From: JBARRO01 sp049644265
Lineage (GTDB): Bacteria > Bacteroidota > Ignavibacteria > UBA10030
Direction: 5' to 3'
Length of the DNA: 23,826 nt
NCBI GenBank assembly: GCA_049644265.1
Contig: JBARRO010000003.1
Span: 1 to 23,826 of the forward strand
Shown here one piece after another: positions 1 through 8,334 of the stretch. Under the pieces are notes generated by a model. It saw only the letters and a program-made list of their open reading frames with translations. It did no database searches and had not been told where the DNA came from. The stretch's first letter is position 1. Each line of letters begins with the position of its first letter. Both the position numbers and the translations under genes were made by a program.

Positions 1-775
1 CCATAGCCCAGATGAACGAGTAGTTCTGCGTCGCAACGCCCGAGTGAATCGACCAGCTCGGAGAGATGACAGCCTGCTTGTTTCGAAGAACGATGTGGCG
101 TGTCTTGTTGGGTTCGCCCATAAAATGAAAGAGCACCGCGTTGTCGGCCAAGTCGAAATACATGTAGATTTCCGAACGTCGCATGTGTGTGTGGACTGGC
201 ATCGTGTTCCACACACTTCCCTCTTCGAGCTCGGTCAACCCCATCACCAACTGACAACTCTTCATGCCTTTTGGATGGATAAACTTATTGATCGTCCGTT
301 TGTTGGCATCCTTCGCTTCTCCCAATTTTGAATGCTCCACCGAGGCGATTTTCGCATGTACGGTCGGGAGGTTCTCATGCGCCGGATAACTCACGAAATA
401 GAACTCCGCCGGCTTTTTCTTGTCAAGACTTGAGAATTCCACTTCCTTCGTACCCCTGCCGACATACAAGCCGTCTTTGCGAGCCATCGGGTATTCCTTT
501 CCGTCCGCCTTTACCATGCCTTCGCCGCCGATGTTGAAGATTCCGAGCTCGCGCCGTTCGCAAAAATAGTCGGCTGCCATCTCTTTCTTGCTGCTTTGAA
601 GTTTCAGAGCTCCGGCCGTCGGAACAGCACTTCCGGTAATGGACCGGTCGACGTCGGAATACATCATGAAGATTTTCCCGGCTTCGAACAACTTGTCAAC
701 GAGAAACATGTTCCGAACTTCATCGGATGTGAATCGATCGAACGTCCGGGGGTCGGTGGTGTATCGGACTTCCAT
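1..775 (-). CDS. kduI: 5-dehydro-4-deoxy-D-glucuronate isomerase KduI (partial, C-terminus beyond the window)
   Basis: KduI isomerises 5-keto-4-deoxyuronate, the spontaneous product of unsaturated uronate, to 3-deoxy-D-glycero-2,5-hexodiulosonate, the substrate of KduD, in the cytoplasm. I translated the minus strand directly: it is open from the ATG at 773-775 to the window edge, giving 258 residues of a family usually about 278 long, so roughly the last 20 are missing. The start MEVRYTTDPRTF is typical. The cupin metal ligands are visible as H195, H197, E202 (in PVHTHMRRSE) and H244, matching the known E. coli ligands His196, His198, Glu203 and His245 with an offset of one. A strong ribosome site (AGGAAGGA) lies just upstream. 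It is the last visible gene of the minus-strand series, 58 nt after the GH2 gene, and supplies the step before kduD, which lies about 14 kb upstream. Identification is firm. Confidence 0.95.
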   Translation of the reverse strand, partial: MEVRYTTDPRTFDRFTSDEVRNMFLVDKLFEAGKIFMMYSDVDRSITGSAVPTAGALKLQSSKKEMAADYFCERRELGIFNIGGEGMVKADGKEYPMARKDGLYVGRGTKEVEFSSLDKKKPAEFYFVSYPAHENLPTVHAKIASVEHSKLGEAKDANKRTINKFIHPKGMKSCQLVMGLTELEEGSVWNTMPVHTHMRRSEIYMYFDLADNAVLFHFMGEPNKTRHIVLRNKQAVISPSWSIHSGVATQNYSFIWAM

Positions 776-801
776 GGAGGTCCTTCCTTTCGTTAAGAGC
801 G

Positions 802-828
802 GTCAGTGTTCAACTGTCAGTGGTCAGT
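802..828. repeat. Short GTCAGT repeats between the GH2 gene and kduI
   Basis: Three copies of GTCAGT lie at 802-807, 816-821 and 823-828 inside the 58-nt gap between the GH2 stop and the kduI start. On the transcribed strand this reads as repeated ACTGAC units. It resembles the simple intergenic repeats at 10843-10863 and 10891-10918. No hairpin with a T-tract is evident, so kduI is probably transcribed with the genes before it. Confidence 0.5.
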
Positions 829-833
829 AATCT

Positions 834-3302
834 TCATTCAATGATCAGGTAACTTCCCTTGAAATCCTGGTTACGTGCTTCAACGAGCATTTTCCTCGAA
901 CTAGCCGGAACAAACTCAATTCGCGCCAATCCGTTGGCCATTTCAATGATGCTGCTTCCAGTCGGAGTACCGCGGTTGATGATCAGTTCCCCGGCGCCGA
1001 GGTTGGTAAAATAGATTCGTTTGTTGTAGTCAAGGCATCGTCGGCCATTGATATCGACAGCAGTTGCGGTTATGAGCACATGTCCGCTTGCAAGGTCCTC
1101 CGACGAAAGGACAATGTTTGCCGGTTCTCCAATCTTTCTTGAGCTAAAATGAACCTGCATCTCATCTTCCGTCACTTTTCTCTTTCCCTCATATCCTACA
1201 GCAACGAGAGAATTCTCCCCCCCCTTAAACAACACATCCCAACTCAATCCACAAGCCGGGTAATTTTTGATATTCCGTTTTTTTACCCCCTGACTCTTTC
1301 CATTCACCAAGAGTTCAACTTCAGCGCAATTGCTGAACACCTGAACTTTCTTTGCCACGCCTGCAGGTCCGTTTCGCTCAGTCCACGTGTGCGATTCGAT
1401 GTAACAGAAGGCGGGGCTCGTCGTCCAGTAGCTCTTGAACACATAGTACGCATCCTTGGGATTGCCTTCCCTATCGACGAGTCCTTTTTGGTTAATGTAG
1501 GGAATTGGATTCTCGGGCCGCAAGGGAGTGCCAAAGTCCTTGAATGCCCATTGAGCGTTTCCGCTCAGCCAGTCCAGCTGTTCCGACACGTGCAGGTGCC
1601 AGTCGAACAGGTCCACGATATAGTTCTCACTCCAGTCACTGTTGAGCGAGATGTTCCGAATCGGCTTCCCCTCCGTTTTTCCTCCCCCGGAAGGAGCAAT
1701 TCCGTTGCCGGTCACCGGCGACTCCGTATGTCTCCCGACATGGCTATCTCCGCCGTATTCGACATGGAGTAATCGCCGATACTTGCCCCGGGCTGAGGCG
1801 ATCGAAGCTTCGTAGTTCTTATAGAAACTCGAATACCATCCCGCCCAGATCGACGGTGAGAAGACGTCGACGATGCCTGCGCCATCATCAATCTTTCGAA
1901 CTGCCGTCAACCGACGCGGGTCGAGCGTATGAGCGATCGAGTTGAGCTCGTTGATAAACACCCGTAGAGAGTCGGAATTATCTCCGCCCGGGATATCAGG
2001 AACCCAGTAGCTTTCGTTTCCAAGAGACCAAATAATGATGGAGGGATGATTGATGTTCTGATTGATTTGTTCGTTCAGAAGTCGCTTCGTGTTTGCCTTC
2101 CATTCATCGCCGCCTAGTCCGCCTCGACACCAGGGTAACTCGTCCCAGACCAGGAGCCCAAGCTCGTCGCACGCGCGGTAGACTTCAGGCGCCTGAGGAT
2201 AATGGGCAAGCCGGACGAAATTGGCTCCCATTTCTTTGATCATGCGCATGTCTTTCCGGTGCAGGCTATCCGGTATCGCCATTCCGTATCCCGCATAATC
2301 CTCGTGACGGTGGGTTCCGCGGAGCAACAACCGCTCCCCGTTGAGATAGAATGGGCCGTGCTCTTTGAATTCGTACCACCGATAACCGAATCGGTCGATC
2401 TGTTGGTCGAGGACTTTGTTTCCTTCCTTGAGACTCACGGTAGCAGAATAAAGAGTCGGACTTGACGGAGACCAGAGGTCGGGATTTTTCACGGCGGGGC
2501 TTTTCAACAAGGCAATTCCAGATTTATTTTGCATTGAAACCTGGGCAGAAGTCCTCGCAACTTCTTTTGCGTCTTTGTTTGTGATGACGAGCTGCACGGT
2601 AAGTTTTCCAGACCTTGACTGAAAGTCCTTCACTTCGACTTCACACTCGGTTTCACCAGTTGATTTGGTCACACGAGGAGTTCGGATTCTCAGGCTGGCA
2701 ACATACACTGAGGGAAGGATTTTCAGCCAGACGTTTCGAGTGATTCCGCCGTAGATGAAGAAATCGGATTTTTGGGAAGGAATTGTCGTCAGGTCGTAGG
2801 AGTTGTCCGCACGGACTTCGATCAGATTAGCCTCTCCTGCCTTTACAAAAGGAGTGATATCAACATCAAATCCCACATATCCCCCAACATGGGAACCGGC
2901 AAGTTGCCTGTTCACAAAAACCTTGCTCGAGATGTTCACTCCCTCGAATGAAAGAAGAAACCGCCTGCTTCCTACGTTTGTCGGCACGAAAATCTCACGC
3001 CGGTACCAACTTGCCGATCGCCGATAGCCGGGGACAACGTCGACCGCGTCGAAGGCATTCCACGTGTGGGGCAGGTTGATTTTTTTCCACTTGTTCTCGT
3101 CGGACGGCAGGTCTGCGGGATTTTGCAGGCTCTCTTCGAGATACCGCCAGTTCGCATTGAGCGAATAGACTGCACGGGAATCTGTCAGCCTGATTTCCGG
3201 ATTTGCCTGCCGGCCGAAGGCCTGGTTCAGACAAAGGATCGCAAGGATGATCCACAGCTTGGATATTGTCCGCACATCAGCAGGAATCATGTGTTTGAAC
3301 AT
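834..3302 (-). CDS. Glycoside hydrolase family 2 protein, beta-glucuronidase or beta-galactosidase, exported
   Basis: A GH2 exo-glycosidase of about 822 residues, likely periplasmic and trimming sugars from lyase-released oligosaccharides. An N-terminal signal peptide (hydrophobic KLWIILAILCLNQAFG) is followed by the GH2 jelly-roll domain (about 40-200), the Ig-like domain (about 200-310), the TIM barrel (about 310-630) and a C-terminal DUF4982-like Ig domain (about 640-720, ELLVNGKSQG). The acid/base is E430 in WSLGNES and the probable nucleophile E515 in HVEYGG. INQKGL at 603-608 has the N-x-K arrangement that in E. coli GUS binds the uronate carboxylate, which favours beta-glucuronidase, though related galactosidases can look similar. 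I chose the ATG at 3302 because AGGA sits 6 nt before it. In-frame starts at 3320 and 3308 exist and overlap the end of the upstream lyase gene. There is no T9SS tail. Family certain, substrate not. Confidence 0.88.
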   Translation of the reverse strand: MFKHMIPADVRTISKLWIILAILCLNQAFGRQANPEIRLTDSRAVYSLNANWRYLEESLQNPADLPSDENKWKKINLPHTWNAFDAVDVVPGYRRSASWYRREIFVPTNVGSRRFLLSFEGVNISSKVFVNRQLAGSHVGGYVGFDVDITPFVKAGEANLIEVRADNSYDLTTIPSQKSDFFIYGGITRNVWLKILPSVYVASLRIRTPRVTKSTGETECEVEVKDFQSRSGKLTVQLVITNKDAKEVARTSAQVSMQNKSGIALLKSPAVKNPDLWSPSSPTLYSATVSLKEGNKVLDQQIDRFGYRWYEFKEHGPFYLNGERLLLRGTHRHEDYAGYGMAIPDSLHRKDMRMIKEMGANFVRLAHYPQAPEVYRACDELGLLVWDELPWCRGGLGGDEWKANTKRLLNEQINQNINHPSIIIWSLGNESYWVPDIPGGDNSDSLRVFINELNSIAHTLDPRRLTAVRKIDDGAGIVDVFSPSIWAGWYSSFYKNYEASIASARGKYRRLLHVEYGGDSHVGRHTESPVTGNGIAPSGGGKTEGKPIRNISLNSDWSENYIVDLFDWHLHVSEQLDWLSGNAQWAFKDFGTPLRPENPIPYINQKGLVDREGNPKDAYYVFKSYWTTSPAFCYIESHTWTERNGPAGVAKKVQVFSNCAEVELLVNGKSQGVKKRNIKNYPACGLSWDVLFKGGENSLVAVGYEGKRKVTEDEMQVHFSSRKIGEPANIVLSSEDLASGHVLITATAVDINGRRCLDYNKRIYFTNLGAGELIINRGTPTGSSIIEMANGLARIEFVPASSRKMLVEARNQDFKGSYLIIE

Positions 3303-3304
3303 AC

Positions 3305-4471
3305 TCATTCCTGGTACCACAGCACCGGCTGGCGAACCGGCATGTTGCGGATGATTTCTTCATTTGTCGGATCACCGTCGAGCTTCTTCCACAGATCGAG
3401 ATACTTGTTTTCGCTAAACTCGACGCCTGCAAAAAGCAGAAACGGCTGCCGGACGGGCCAGAACTGATAGAACATGACGTCCTGTGGATGGGTCCAGCTT
3501 GCTTTGTTTTCGACAAACGGATACATAAACGCGACTGCTTTTCGCATTCCTCTGCCATCCGGAAGTGCAAATTCCCACAGATTATCATCGGAAGTGGACA
3601 AGAGCTGACACACAGTCGCCATGGCATCAAGGTTGAACAAAGAGTAGCCATAGGGCTTCGTGCGCGCCAACTCGAGTGGAAAACTCCCGTCAGCAGCCAT
3701 CTGGTTCGGCAGGAGGACTTCCTTGAATCTTCTGCGGCAATACTCGAGTGTTACTGTGTCGCCTGCCAGGCCGGCAAAGGCCGCAACTTGCATCACCCAG
3801 CATGTTCCGTGGTTGTTCTTCGCTTCCCTCTCCTGAAGACCATACTCGTGTGTGGTCATCCATTTCAGATAATCCGAAAACCATTGTTTTGTCGAAACCG
3901 CGTCGTTTGGGTCCATGGACTTCGATGTCTGAAGTACCGCGACCGCTTTGGCAACTTCAATCAAGTGAATCGTGTCAATGATTCCAACTCCCCTGCCCGT
4001 TACTTTTCCCTTTATCGCCTGGGCGAATTTGAGGTGAGGGTTCATTTTCGTCGCCTCGTCTACAAACCACGCCTTCAGGTGACGGATCGCATGAGCCGCA
4101 TACCGTTCCTCTCCGGTGATCTTGTACGCAGCTGTCAGAGCCGGAACCTGAATGCTCAGCCGAACCAGGGCCCGCCGATGGTCGACAAAGTTGTCCGGAT
4201 TGGTCATTCCATCGCGCTGAATGTACGGCCCATCCGGATTCTTCGGGTCGGGCCACCAGTAATCGCCTTCGGAAAAGAAATCGTGCAGTCCACCTGCGCT
4301 CCGCGAAGACGATGATGCCATGATCGTCACCGGCTGTTCCTTGAGAAATTGTTCCGCTGCACGCAGCACCCGATCCCGCTCGGTCGACTTCAGGTCGATC
4401 ATCGACTGCCGACCGAACAGCATACTGGTCGGGACAAGAAGGAAGAACAGAGATCGTCTTATCGTTTTCAT
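3305..4471 (-). CDS. Alginate_lyase-domain (PF05426) polysaccharide lyase, PL38-like
   Basis: A secreted 388-residue lyase expected to cleave a 1,4-linked uronate chain by beta-elimination, leaving an unsaturated uronate at the new non-reducing end. A signal peptide (RSLFFLLVPTSMLFG) precedes an alpha/alpha-barrel protein with PF05426 hallmarks: YWWPDPKNPDGPY (71-83), a conserved Arg/His stretch RGVGIIDTIHL (160-170), NNHGTCW (219-225) carrying the neutralising Asn and catalytic-type His, and a Tyr-rich motif KPYGYSLFN (272-280). Length and motifs fit PL38, which includes glucuronan and alginate lyases, better than classical PL5, but this is by eye. There is no T9SS domain, so a periplasmic site is likely. 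It starts 17 nt after the kinase gene stop and overlaps the GH2 region by a few bases at most, indicating co-transcription. Its product suits KduI and KduD. Confidence 0.85.
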   Translation of the reverse strand: MKTIRRSLFFLLVPTSMLFGRQSMIDLKSTERDRVLRAAEQFLKEQPVTIMASSSSRSAGGLHDFFSEGDYWWPDPKNPDGPYIQRDGMTNPDNFVDHRRALVRLSIQVPALTAAYKITGEERYAAHAIRHLKAWFVDEATKMNPHLKFAQAIKGKVTGRGVGIIDTIHLIEVAKAVAVLQTSKSMDPNDAVSTKQWFSDYLKWMTTHEYGLQEREAKNNHGTCWVMQVAAFAGLAGDTVTLEYCRRRFKEVLLPNQMAADGSFPLELARTKPYGYSLFNLDAMATVCQLLSTSDDNLWEFALPDGRGMRKAVAFMYPFVENKASWTHPQDVMFYQFWPVRQPFLLFAGVEFSENKYLDLWKKLDGDPTNEEIIRNMPVRQPVLWYQE

Positions 4472-4488
4472 TCAGCCAAGGAATCTCG

Positions 4489-5571
4489 TCAGCGCTGGAT
4501 ACGCGCCGACCCGCCTTTTGCGAATGACCGTACTTGTTCGACCGTCGCCATGGTTGTGTCTCCAGGGAAGCTCGTCAGGAGCGCACCATGAGCCCAGCCA
4601 AGCTTCACGGCCTCTTCCGGCTGTTCGCCTGTAAGCAACCCGTAAAAGAATCCACTCGCAAATCCGTCGCCGCCGCCGACGCGATCCAGAACATCGAGCT
4701 CGCACGTCGGAGCCGTATATGTCTTTCCGTTCACCCACGCAACCGCACTCCAACTGTGGTGGTTGGTCGAATGCACCTCCCTCAGGGTTGTCGCAACAAC
4801 TTTAACCTGAGGATGCTTCGCGACTACTTTGTCGATCATGCCGAAAAATGTGCTCGGGTCGAGTTTCGATTTGGCTGAAACCTCGGGTCCCGGAATTCCG
4901 AGTCCCTTCTGTAGATCCTCTTCATTGCCGACCAGAACGTCGGCGTTTTCGACGATTCGGGCGACCACTTCCACGGCTTTCTTCTCTCCGCCCCAAATAT
5001 TCCAGAGTTTTTCCCTGAAGTTCAGGTCGAAACTCACGATCGCACCGGCCTTCTTTGCCGCCTTCATGCCTTCAATGATCAGTTCCCCGGTTGTTTGTGA
5101 CAACGCTGCAAAGATGCCGCCGCTGTGGAACCAGCGTATCCCGCCCGAGAAGATTGCATTCCAGTCGAAATCGCCGGGCTTGAGTTGTGCTGCGGCTTCG
5201 TTCGAGCGATTGTAAAACACCACGGGCGGGCGGACACCCTGTCCGCGGTCGCTGTAAACCGCAGCCATGTTGGGACCGTTGACGCCGTTGTGCTTGAAAT
5301 GCTTATAGAATGGCTTCACACCCATCGCACGCACGCGTTCGGCGATCAGATCACCGACGGGATAATCGACAATCGCAGAAGCGATGCCCGTGTTCATGCG
5401 AAAGCAGTCCGCCAGATTTGCGGCAACGTTAAACTCGCCGCCGCTCACGTGAATCTGGCATTCCGTGGCCTTTCTGAAAGGGATGATCCCCGGGTCCAGG
5501 CGATGGACGAGTGCTCCGACGGAGACCAGGTCGAGACCGCCCGAGGGGCGGATATTGAGTCCGTTACTCAT
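4489..5571 (-). CDS. kdgK: PfkB-family sugar kinase, probable 2-dehydro-3-deoxygluconokinase (copy 2)
   Basis: A cytoplasmic ribokinase-fold kinase of 360 residues, likely phosphorylating 2-keto-3-deoxygluconate to KDPG. Visible features are the N-terminal glycine motif VSGGEFNVA (42-50), the substrate-site pattern YNRSNEAA (120-127), which resembles the Y-x-R-x-x-S-A of KDG kinases, FDLNFR (181-186) and the PfkB signature DRVGGGDGFASGF (296-308), with D302 as the catalytic base. A ribosome site AGGAT precedes the ATG, and the gene begins 28 nt after gnd ends. It is a clear paralogue of the kinase at 7237-8322, sharing WFHxGGIF, GNEED and a C-terminal GGSARIxR. Because the two copies flank gnd, one could instead be a gluconate kinase. 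The sequence alone does not say which. Confidence 0.82.
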   Translation of the reverse strand: MSNGLNIRPSGGLDLVSVGALVHRLDPGIIPFRKATECQIHVSGGEFNVAANLADCFRMNTGIASAIVDYPVGDLIAERVRAMGVKPFYKHFKHNGVNGPNMAAVYSDRGQGVRPPVVFYNRSNEAAAQLKPGDFDWNAIFSGGIRWFHSGGIFAALSQTTGELIIEGMKAAKKAGAIVSFDLNFREKLWNIWGGEKKAVEVVARIVENADVLVGNEEDLQKGLGIPGPEVSAKSKLDPSTFFGMIDKVVAKHPQVKVVATTLREVHSTNHHSWSAVAWVNGKTYTAPTCELDVLDRVGGGDGFASGFFYGLLTGEQPEEAVKLGWAHGALLTSFPGDTTMATVEQVRSFAKGGSARIQR

Positions 5572-5599
5572 TGATGTATCCTATTTTCTGGTGAATGTT

Positions 5600-7057
5600 T
5601 CAGACGACATAAGCGGACGAAGCGGTGGCCCCTCCGTGTCCGGTCCAGTTGGTATGAAAGAACTTGCCCCGCGGTGCATCCACACGCTCATACTGGTGGG
5701 CGCCGAAGAAATCGCGCTGAGCCTGAAGCAAATTCGCCGGCAATCGCCCATTCCGAAGTCCGTCGTAGTAGTTCAGCGCCGTCGAGAAAGCCGGCACCCA
5801 CACACCGTTGAGAACAGCGGCCGAAATGACCCGACGCCACGCCGCCTGCGAGCTATCGATCTTATCCCGGAAGAACGAATCGAGGAGAAGGTTGGAGAGC
5901 TCGGGATTGCGGTCGAACGCTTCTTTGATTCTCCCGAGGAACATGGAGCGGATGATGCATCCGCCGCGCCACAAGAGGGCAATTCCGCCATAGTTGAAGT
6001 TCCATCTGTATTCTTCGGCGGCGGCGCGGAGCAGGACGTACCCTTGGGCATAGGAGATGATCTTGGAAGCATACAGGGCCTTCTCAAGATCAGCGAGAAG
6101 TTCCTGTTTGGATCCGTTGAACTTCGACTTCGGACCCTGCAGTACCTTTGACGCTGCGATCCGCTCGTCCTTCATGGCAGAGAGACAGCGCGCATATACT
6201 GCCTCGCTGATCAGTGTCAGCGGCGTGCCAAGATCCAAAGAAGAAACGCTCGTCCATTTCCCGGTCCCTTTTTGACCAGCCGTATCAAGGATCTTATCGA
6301 CAAGCGGCTGGCCGTCTTCGTCTTTGAAGGCCAGAATGTCGCGGGTGATCTCAATGAGATAGCTGTTGAGCTCGCCTTCGTTCCATGTCTTGAACACTTC
6401 GTGCATCTCGGGAGCGGTCATGCCGACCAGGTCTTTCATGATCTGATATGCCTCGCAGATCAGTTGCATGTCTCCGTATTCGATCCCATTGTGCACCATT
6501 TTTACAAAATGACCTGCTCCGTTCTCTCCGACCCAGTCGCAACAAGGTGTGCCGTCTTCGACCTTCGCTGCAATTCCCTGAAAGATCGGTTTCACATGAG
6601 GCCACGCTGCCGGAGATCCTCCGGGCATGATGGAAGGGCCTTTGAGAGCTCCTTCCTCTCCGCCCGAAACGCCCGTACCAATAAAAAGCATTTCTTTCGA
6701 CTCAAGATGCGCCGTGCGCCGGATGGTGTCAGGAAAGTGAGAATTCCCGCCGTCGATGATGATGTCTCCCTTTTCAAGGAGCGGGATGAGATGTTCGATG
6801 AACTCGTGCACCGGCTTTCCCGCTTTCACCATAAGCATGATTTTGCGGGGTTTCTTGAGCGATTTCACGAGCTCTTCCAGCGAATGCGCCCCGATGATGT
6901 GCTTTCCGTTTGCGCGTCCCTTCAGAAAATTATCTACTTTTTCCACCGTGCGATTGAAGACTGCAACCGTAAACCCGTGGCTTTCCATATTCAATACGAG
7001 GTTTTCCCCCATGACTGCAAGTCCTACCAACCCTATATCGGCTTTTTGATCACTCAT
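5600..7057 (-). CDS. gnd: 6-phosphogluconate dehydrogenase, decarboxylating (Gnd)
   Basis: Converts 6-phosphogluconate to ribulose 5-phosphate, CO2 and a reduced nicotinamide in the cytoplasm. At 485 residues it is the long, dimeric form. The N-terminal Rossmann motif GLVGLAVMG (9-17) and NRT (35-37, consistent with NADP) are followed by the substrate segment GVSGGEEGA (129-137) and the catalytic patch FVKMVHNGIEYGDM (184-197). K186, H189, N190 and E193 correspond to the sheep Lys183-Glu190 pair. The C-terminal RDFFGAHQYERVD and HTNW complete the 6-phosphogluconate site. No key residue is missing. It lies between two PfkB kinases and after an intergenic hairpin at 7140-7188. A gnd inside a uronate locus is unusual and suggests that 6-phosphogluconate is made here, possibly from D-mannonate via D-gluconate. 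Confidence 0.96.
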   Translation of the reverse strand: MSDQKADIGLVGLAVMGENLVLNMESHGFTVAVFNRTVEKVDNFLKGRANGKHIIGAHSLEELVKSLKKPRKIMLMVKAGKPVHEFIEHLIPLLEKGDIIIDGGNSHFPDTIRRTAHLESKEMLFIGTGVSGGEEGALKGPSIMPGGSPAAWPHVKPIFQGIAAKVEDGTPCCDWVGENGAGHFVKMVHNGIEYGDMQLICEAYQIMKDLVGMTAPEMHEVFKTWNEGELNSYLIEITRDILAFKDEDGQPLVDKILDTAGQKGTGKWTSVSSLDLGTPLTLISEAVYARCLSAMKDERIAASKVLQGPKSKFNGSKQELLADLEKALYASKIISYAQGYVLLRAAAEEYRWNFNYGGIALLWRGGCIIRSMFLGRIKEAFDRNPELSNLLLDSFFRDKIDSSQAAWRRVISAAVLNGVWVPAFSTALNYYDGLRNGRLPANLLQAQRDFFGAHQYERVDAPRGKFFHTNWTGHGGATASSAYVV

Positions 7058-7101
7058 TTCTTCTAGTACTCCTTATGGCCGCTATGTTTGTTTAGATGTT
7101 G

Positions 7102-7236
7102 ACACGAACGGTACGGATTACACGAATACATGCTTGGCGAGACTCCCGGAATCTTTCTCGGAACCTCTCAGTGAGATTCCGGGAGTCTTTCTCATTTTTT
7201 CTTCGTATTCATTCGTCTCATTCGTGTGATTCGTGG
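7102..7236. repeat. Nested inverted repeat with a perfect 15-bp hairpin between the copy-1 kinase and gnd
   Basis: The arms AGACTCCCGGAATCT (7140-7154) and AGATTCCGGGAGTCT (7174-7188) are perfect reverse complements around a 19-nt loop. They are flanked by looser inverted arms rich in ACGAAT (about 7102-7130) and ATTCGT (about 7203-7236). The T-rich run (TTTCTCATTTTTT) lies on the plus-strand side, where no gene would use it, so it is not a clean terminator for the minus-strand kinase. It may be a REP- or MITE-like element, an mRNA-processing hairpin, or a bidirectional transcription barrier. Confidence 0.7.
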
Positions 7237-8322
7237 TTACCTCTTAATTCGCGCGCTTCCTCCACCCATCACGTGTTTGATCTCCTCCATCGTCACCATA
7301 CTCGTATCCCCGCGTGTGCTTTGGAGCAACGCGCCGTGGGCAGCGCCCATCTCGACACATTCCTGGGGATTCATGCCGTTCAACAGTCCGTACACGAATC
7401 CGCTACAAAAACCGTCACCACCACCCACCCGGTCCTCGACTTCAAGATTCTCGTACTTCTTTGATTGATAGAATGTCCCGTCGAAGTACATGATGGCGGA
7501 CCAGTTGTTGATCAGTCCGCTGACCACTTCACGAAGAGTCGTTCCAACGGCTTTGATGTTCGGATAGGTCCCCACAACCTTCTTCACCATTTTTTTGTAC
7601 GCTTCAACCGGTAACGACTTGAGGTTTTCATCCGTTCCTTCCACCTCAAAACCCAGAACTTTTTGGAAATCCTCCTCATTCCCGATGAGAACGTCAATGA
7701 ACGGCACGAGTTTGTTGGTCATCTCGATGGCCTTCTTGCTCGGCCAGAGCTTGCTCCGGAAGTTCAGGTCATAGCTCACGATTGTGCCGGACTCATGGGC
7801 GGCTTTCATCGACTCGAGTGCGACGTCTGCACAGCTGTCGCTCAGGGCTGTGAAGATCCCTCCCGTGTGGAACCAGCGAACTTTTCGTTGACGAAAAATC
7901 CGCTTCCAGTCCACGTCACCGGGTTTCATATGGGAAACCGCAGTATGTCCCCGGTCGTACATCGTCACGCTGGCTCTCACTCCGATGCCGACCTCCGTGA
8001 AATTCAGCCCGATGCGATCGGCGCGGCCGGATCCGTCATACGGTGCCCAGATGACCTCGCTGAGGTCCATGCCGCTGGCGCGGGCGTGGTTCTTAATGAA
8101 CTGACCGAGAGGGTTGTCGACAAGTCGAGAAATCCACCCGGTTCTCATGCCGTACCGTGCGAGAGCATACGTCACGTTGTACTCGCCGCCGCCGGCGTAC
8201 GCCTCGAACACGGGGGTCAGCTCGATCCGTTGATGGCCGGGAGGACTCAGACGAATCATGCATTCGCCGAGCGAAAGCACATCGAATTCTGCTTCGTTTT
8301 TTGCTTTGATCTTGATTGCCAT
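7237..8322 (-). CDS. kdgK: PfkB-family sugar kinase, KDG kinase or gluconate kinase (copy 1)
   Basis: A 361-residue ribokinase-fold kinase paralogous to the copy at 4489-5571. It has the start motif DVLSLGECMIRL (14-25), the glycine patch AGGGEYNVT (43-51), a Y-x-R pattern (YDRGHTA, 122-128), YDLNFR (184-189), GNEEDF and the PfkB signature DRVGGGDGFCSGF (297-309) with D303 as base. The substrate is 2-keto-3-deoxygluconate or another sugar acid. It starts 12 nt after the LarA-family gene, so those two are almost certainly one transcript, while a hairpin separates it from gnd downstream. The substrate-facing segment differs from the other copy (YDRGHTAVSHM against YNRSNEAAAQL), which allows different specificities. 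Coupling to a LarA homologue hints at a hexonate substrate such as gluconate, but this is inference. Confidence 0.8.
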   Translation of the reverse strand: MAIKIKAKNEAEFDVLSLGECMIRLSPPGHQRIELTPVFEAYAGGGEYNVTYALARYGMRTGWISRLVDNPLGQFIKNHARASGMDLSEVIWAPYDGSGRADRIGLNFTEVGIGVRASVTMYDRGHTAVSHMKPGDVDWKRIFRQRKVRWFHTGGIFTALSDSCADVALESMKAAHESGTIVSYDLNFRSKLWPSKKAIEMTNKLVPFIDVLIGNEEDFQKVLGFEVEGTDENLKSLPVEAYKKMVKKVVGTYPNIKAVGTTLREVVSGLINNWSAIMYFDGTFYQSKKYENLEVEDRVGGGDGFCSGFVYGLLNGMNPQECVEMGAAHGALLQSTRGDTSMVTMEEIKHVMGGGSARIKR

Positions 8323-8334
8323 GGGTCATCCAGA

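Noticed and set aside
3488..4315. A 275-codon plus-strand open frame
   Set aside because: It lies wholly inside the PL38-like lyase gene in antisense, with no motif or plausible start context.
7140..7188. Rho-independent terminator of the copy-1 kinase gene
   Set aside because: The stem is excellent, but the T-run follows on the plus-strand side; on the minus strand the sequence after the stem is not T-rich.
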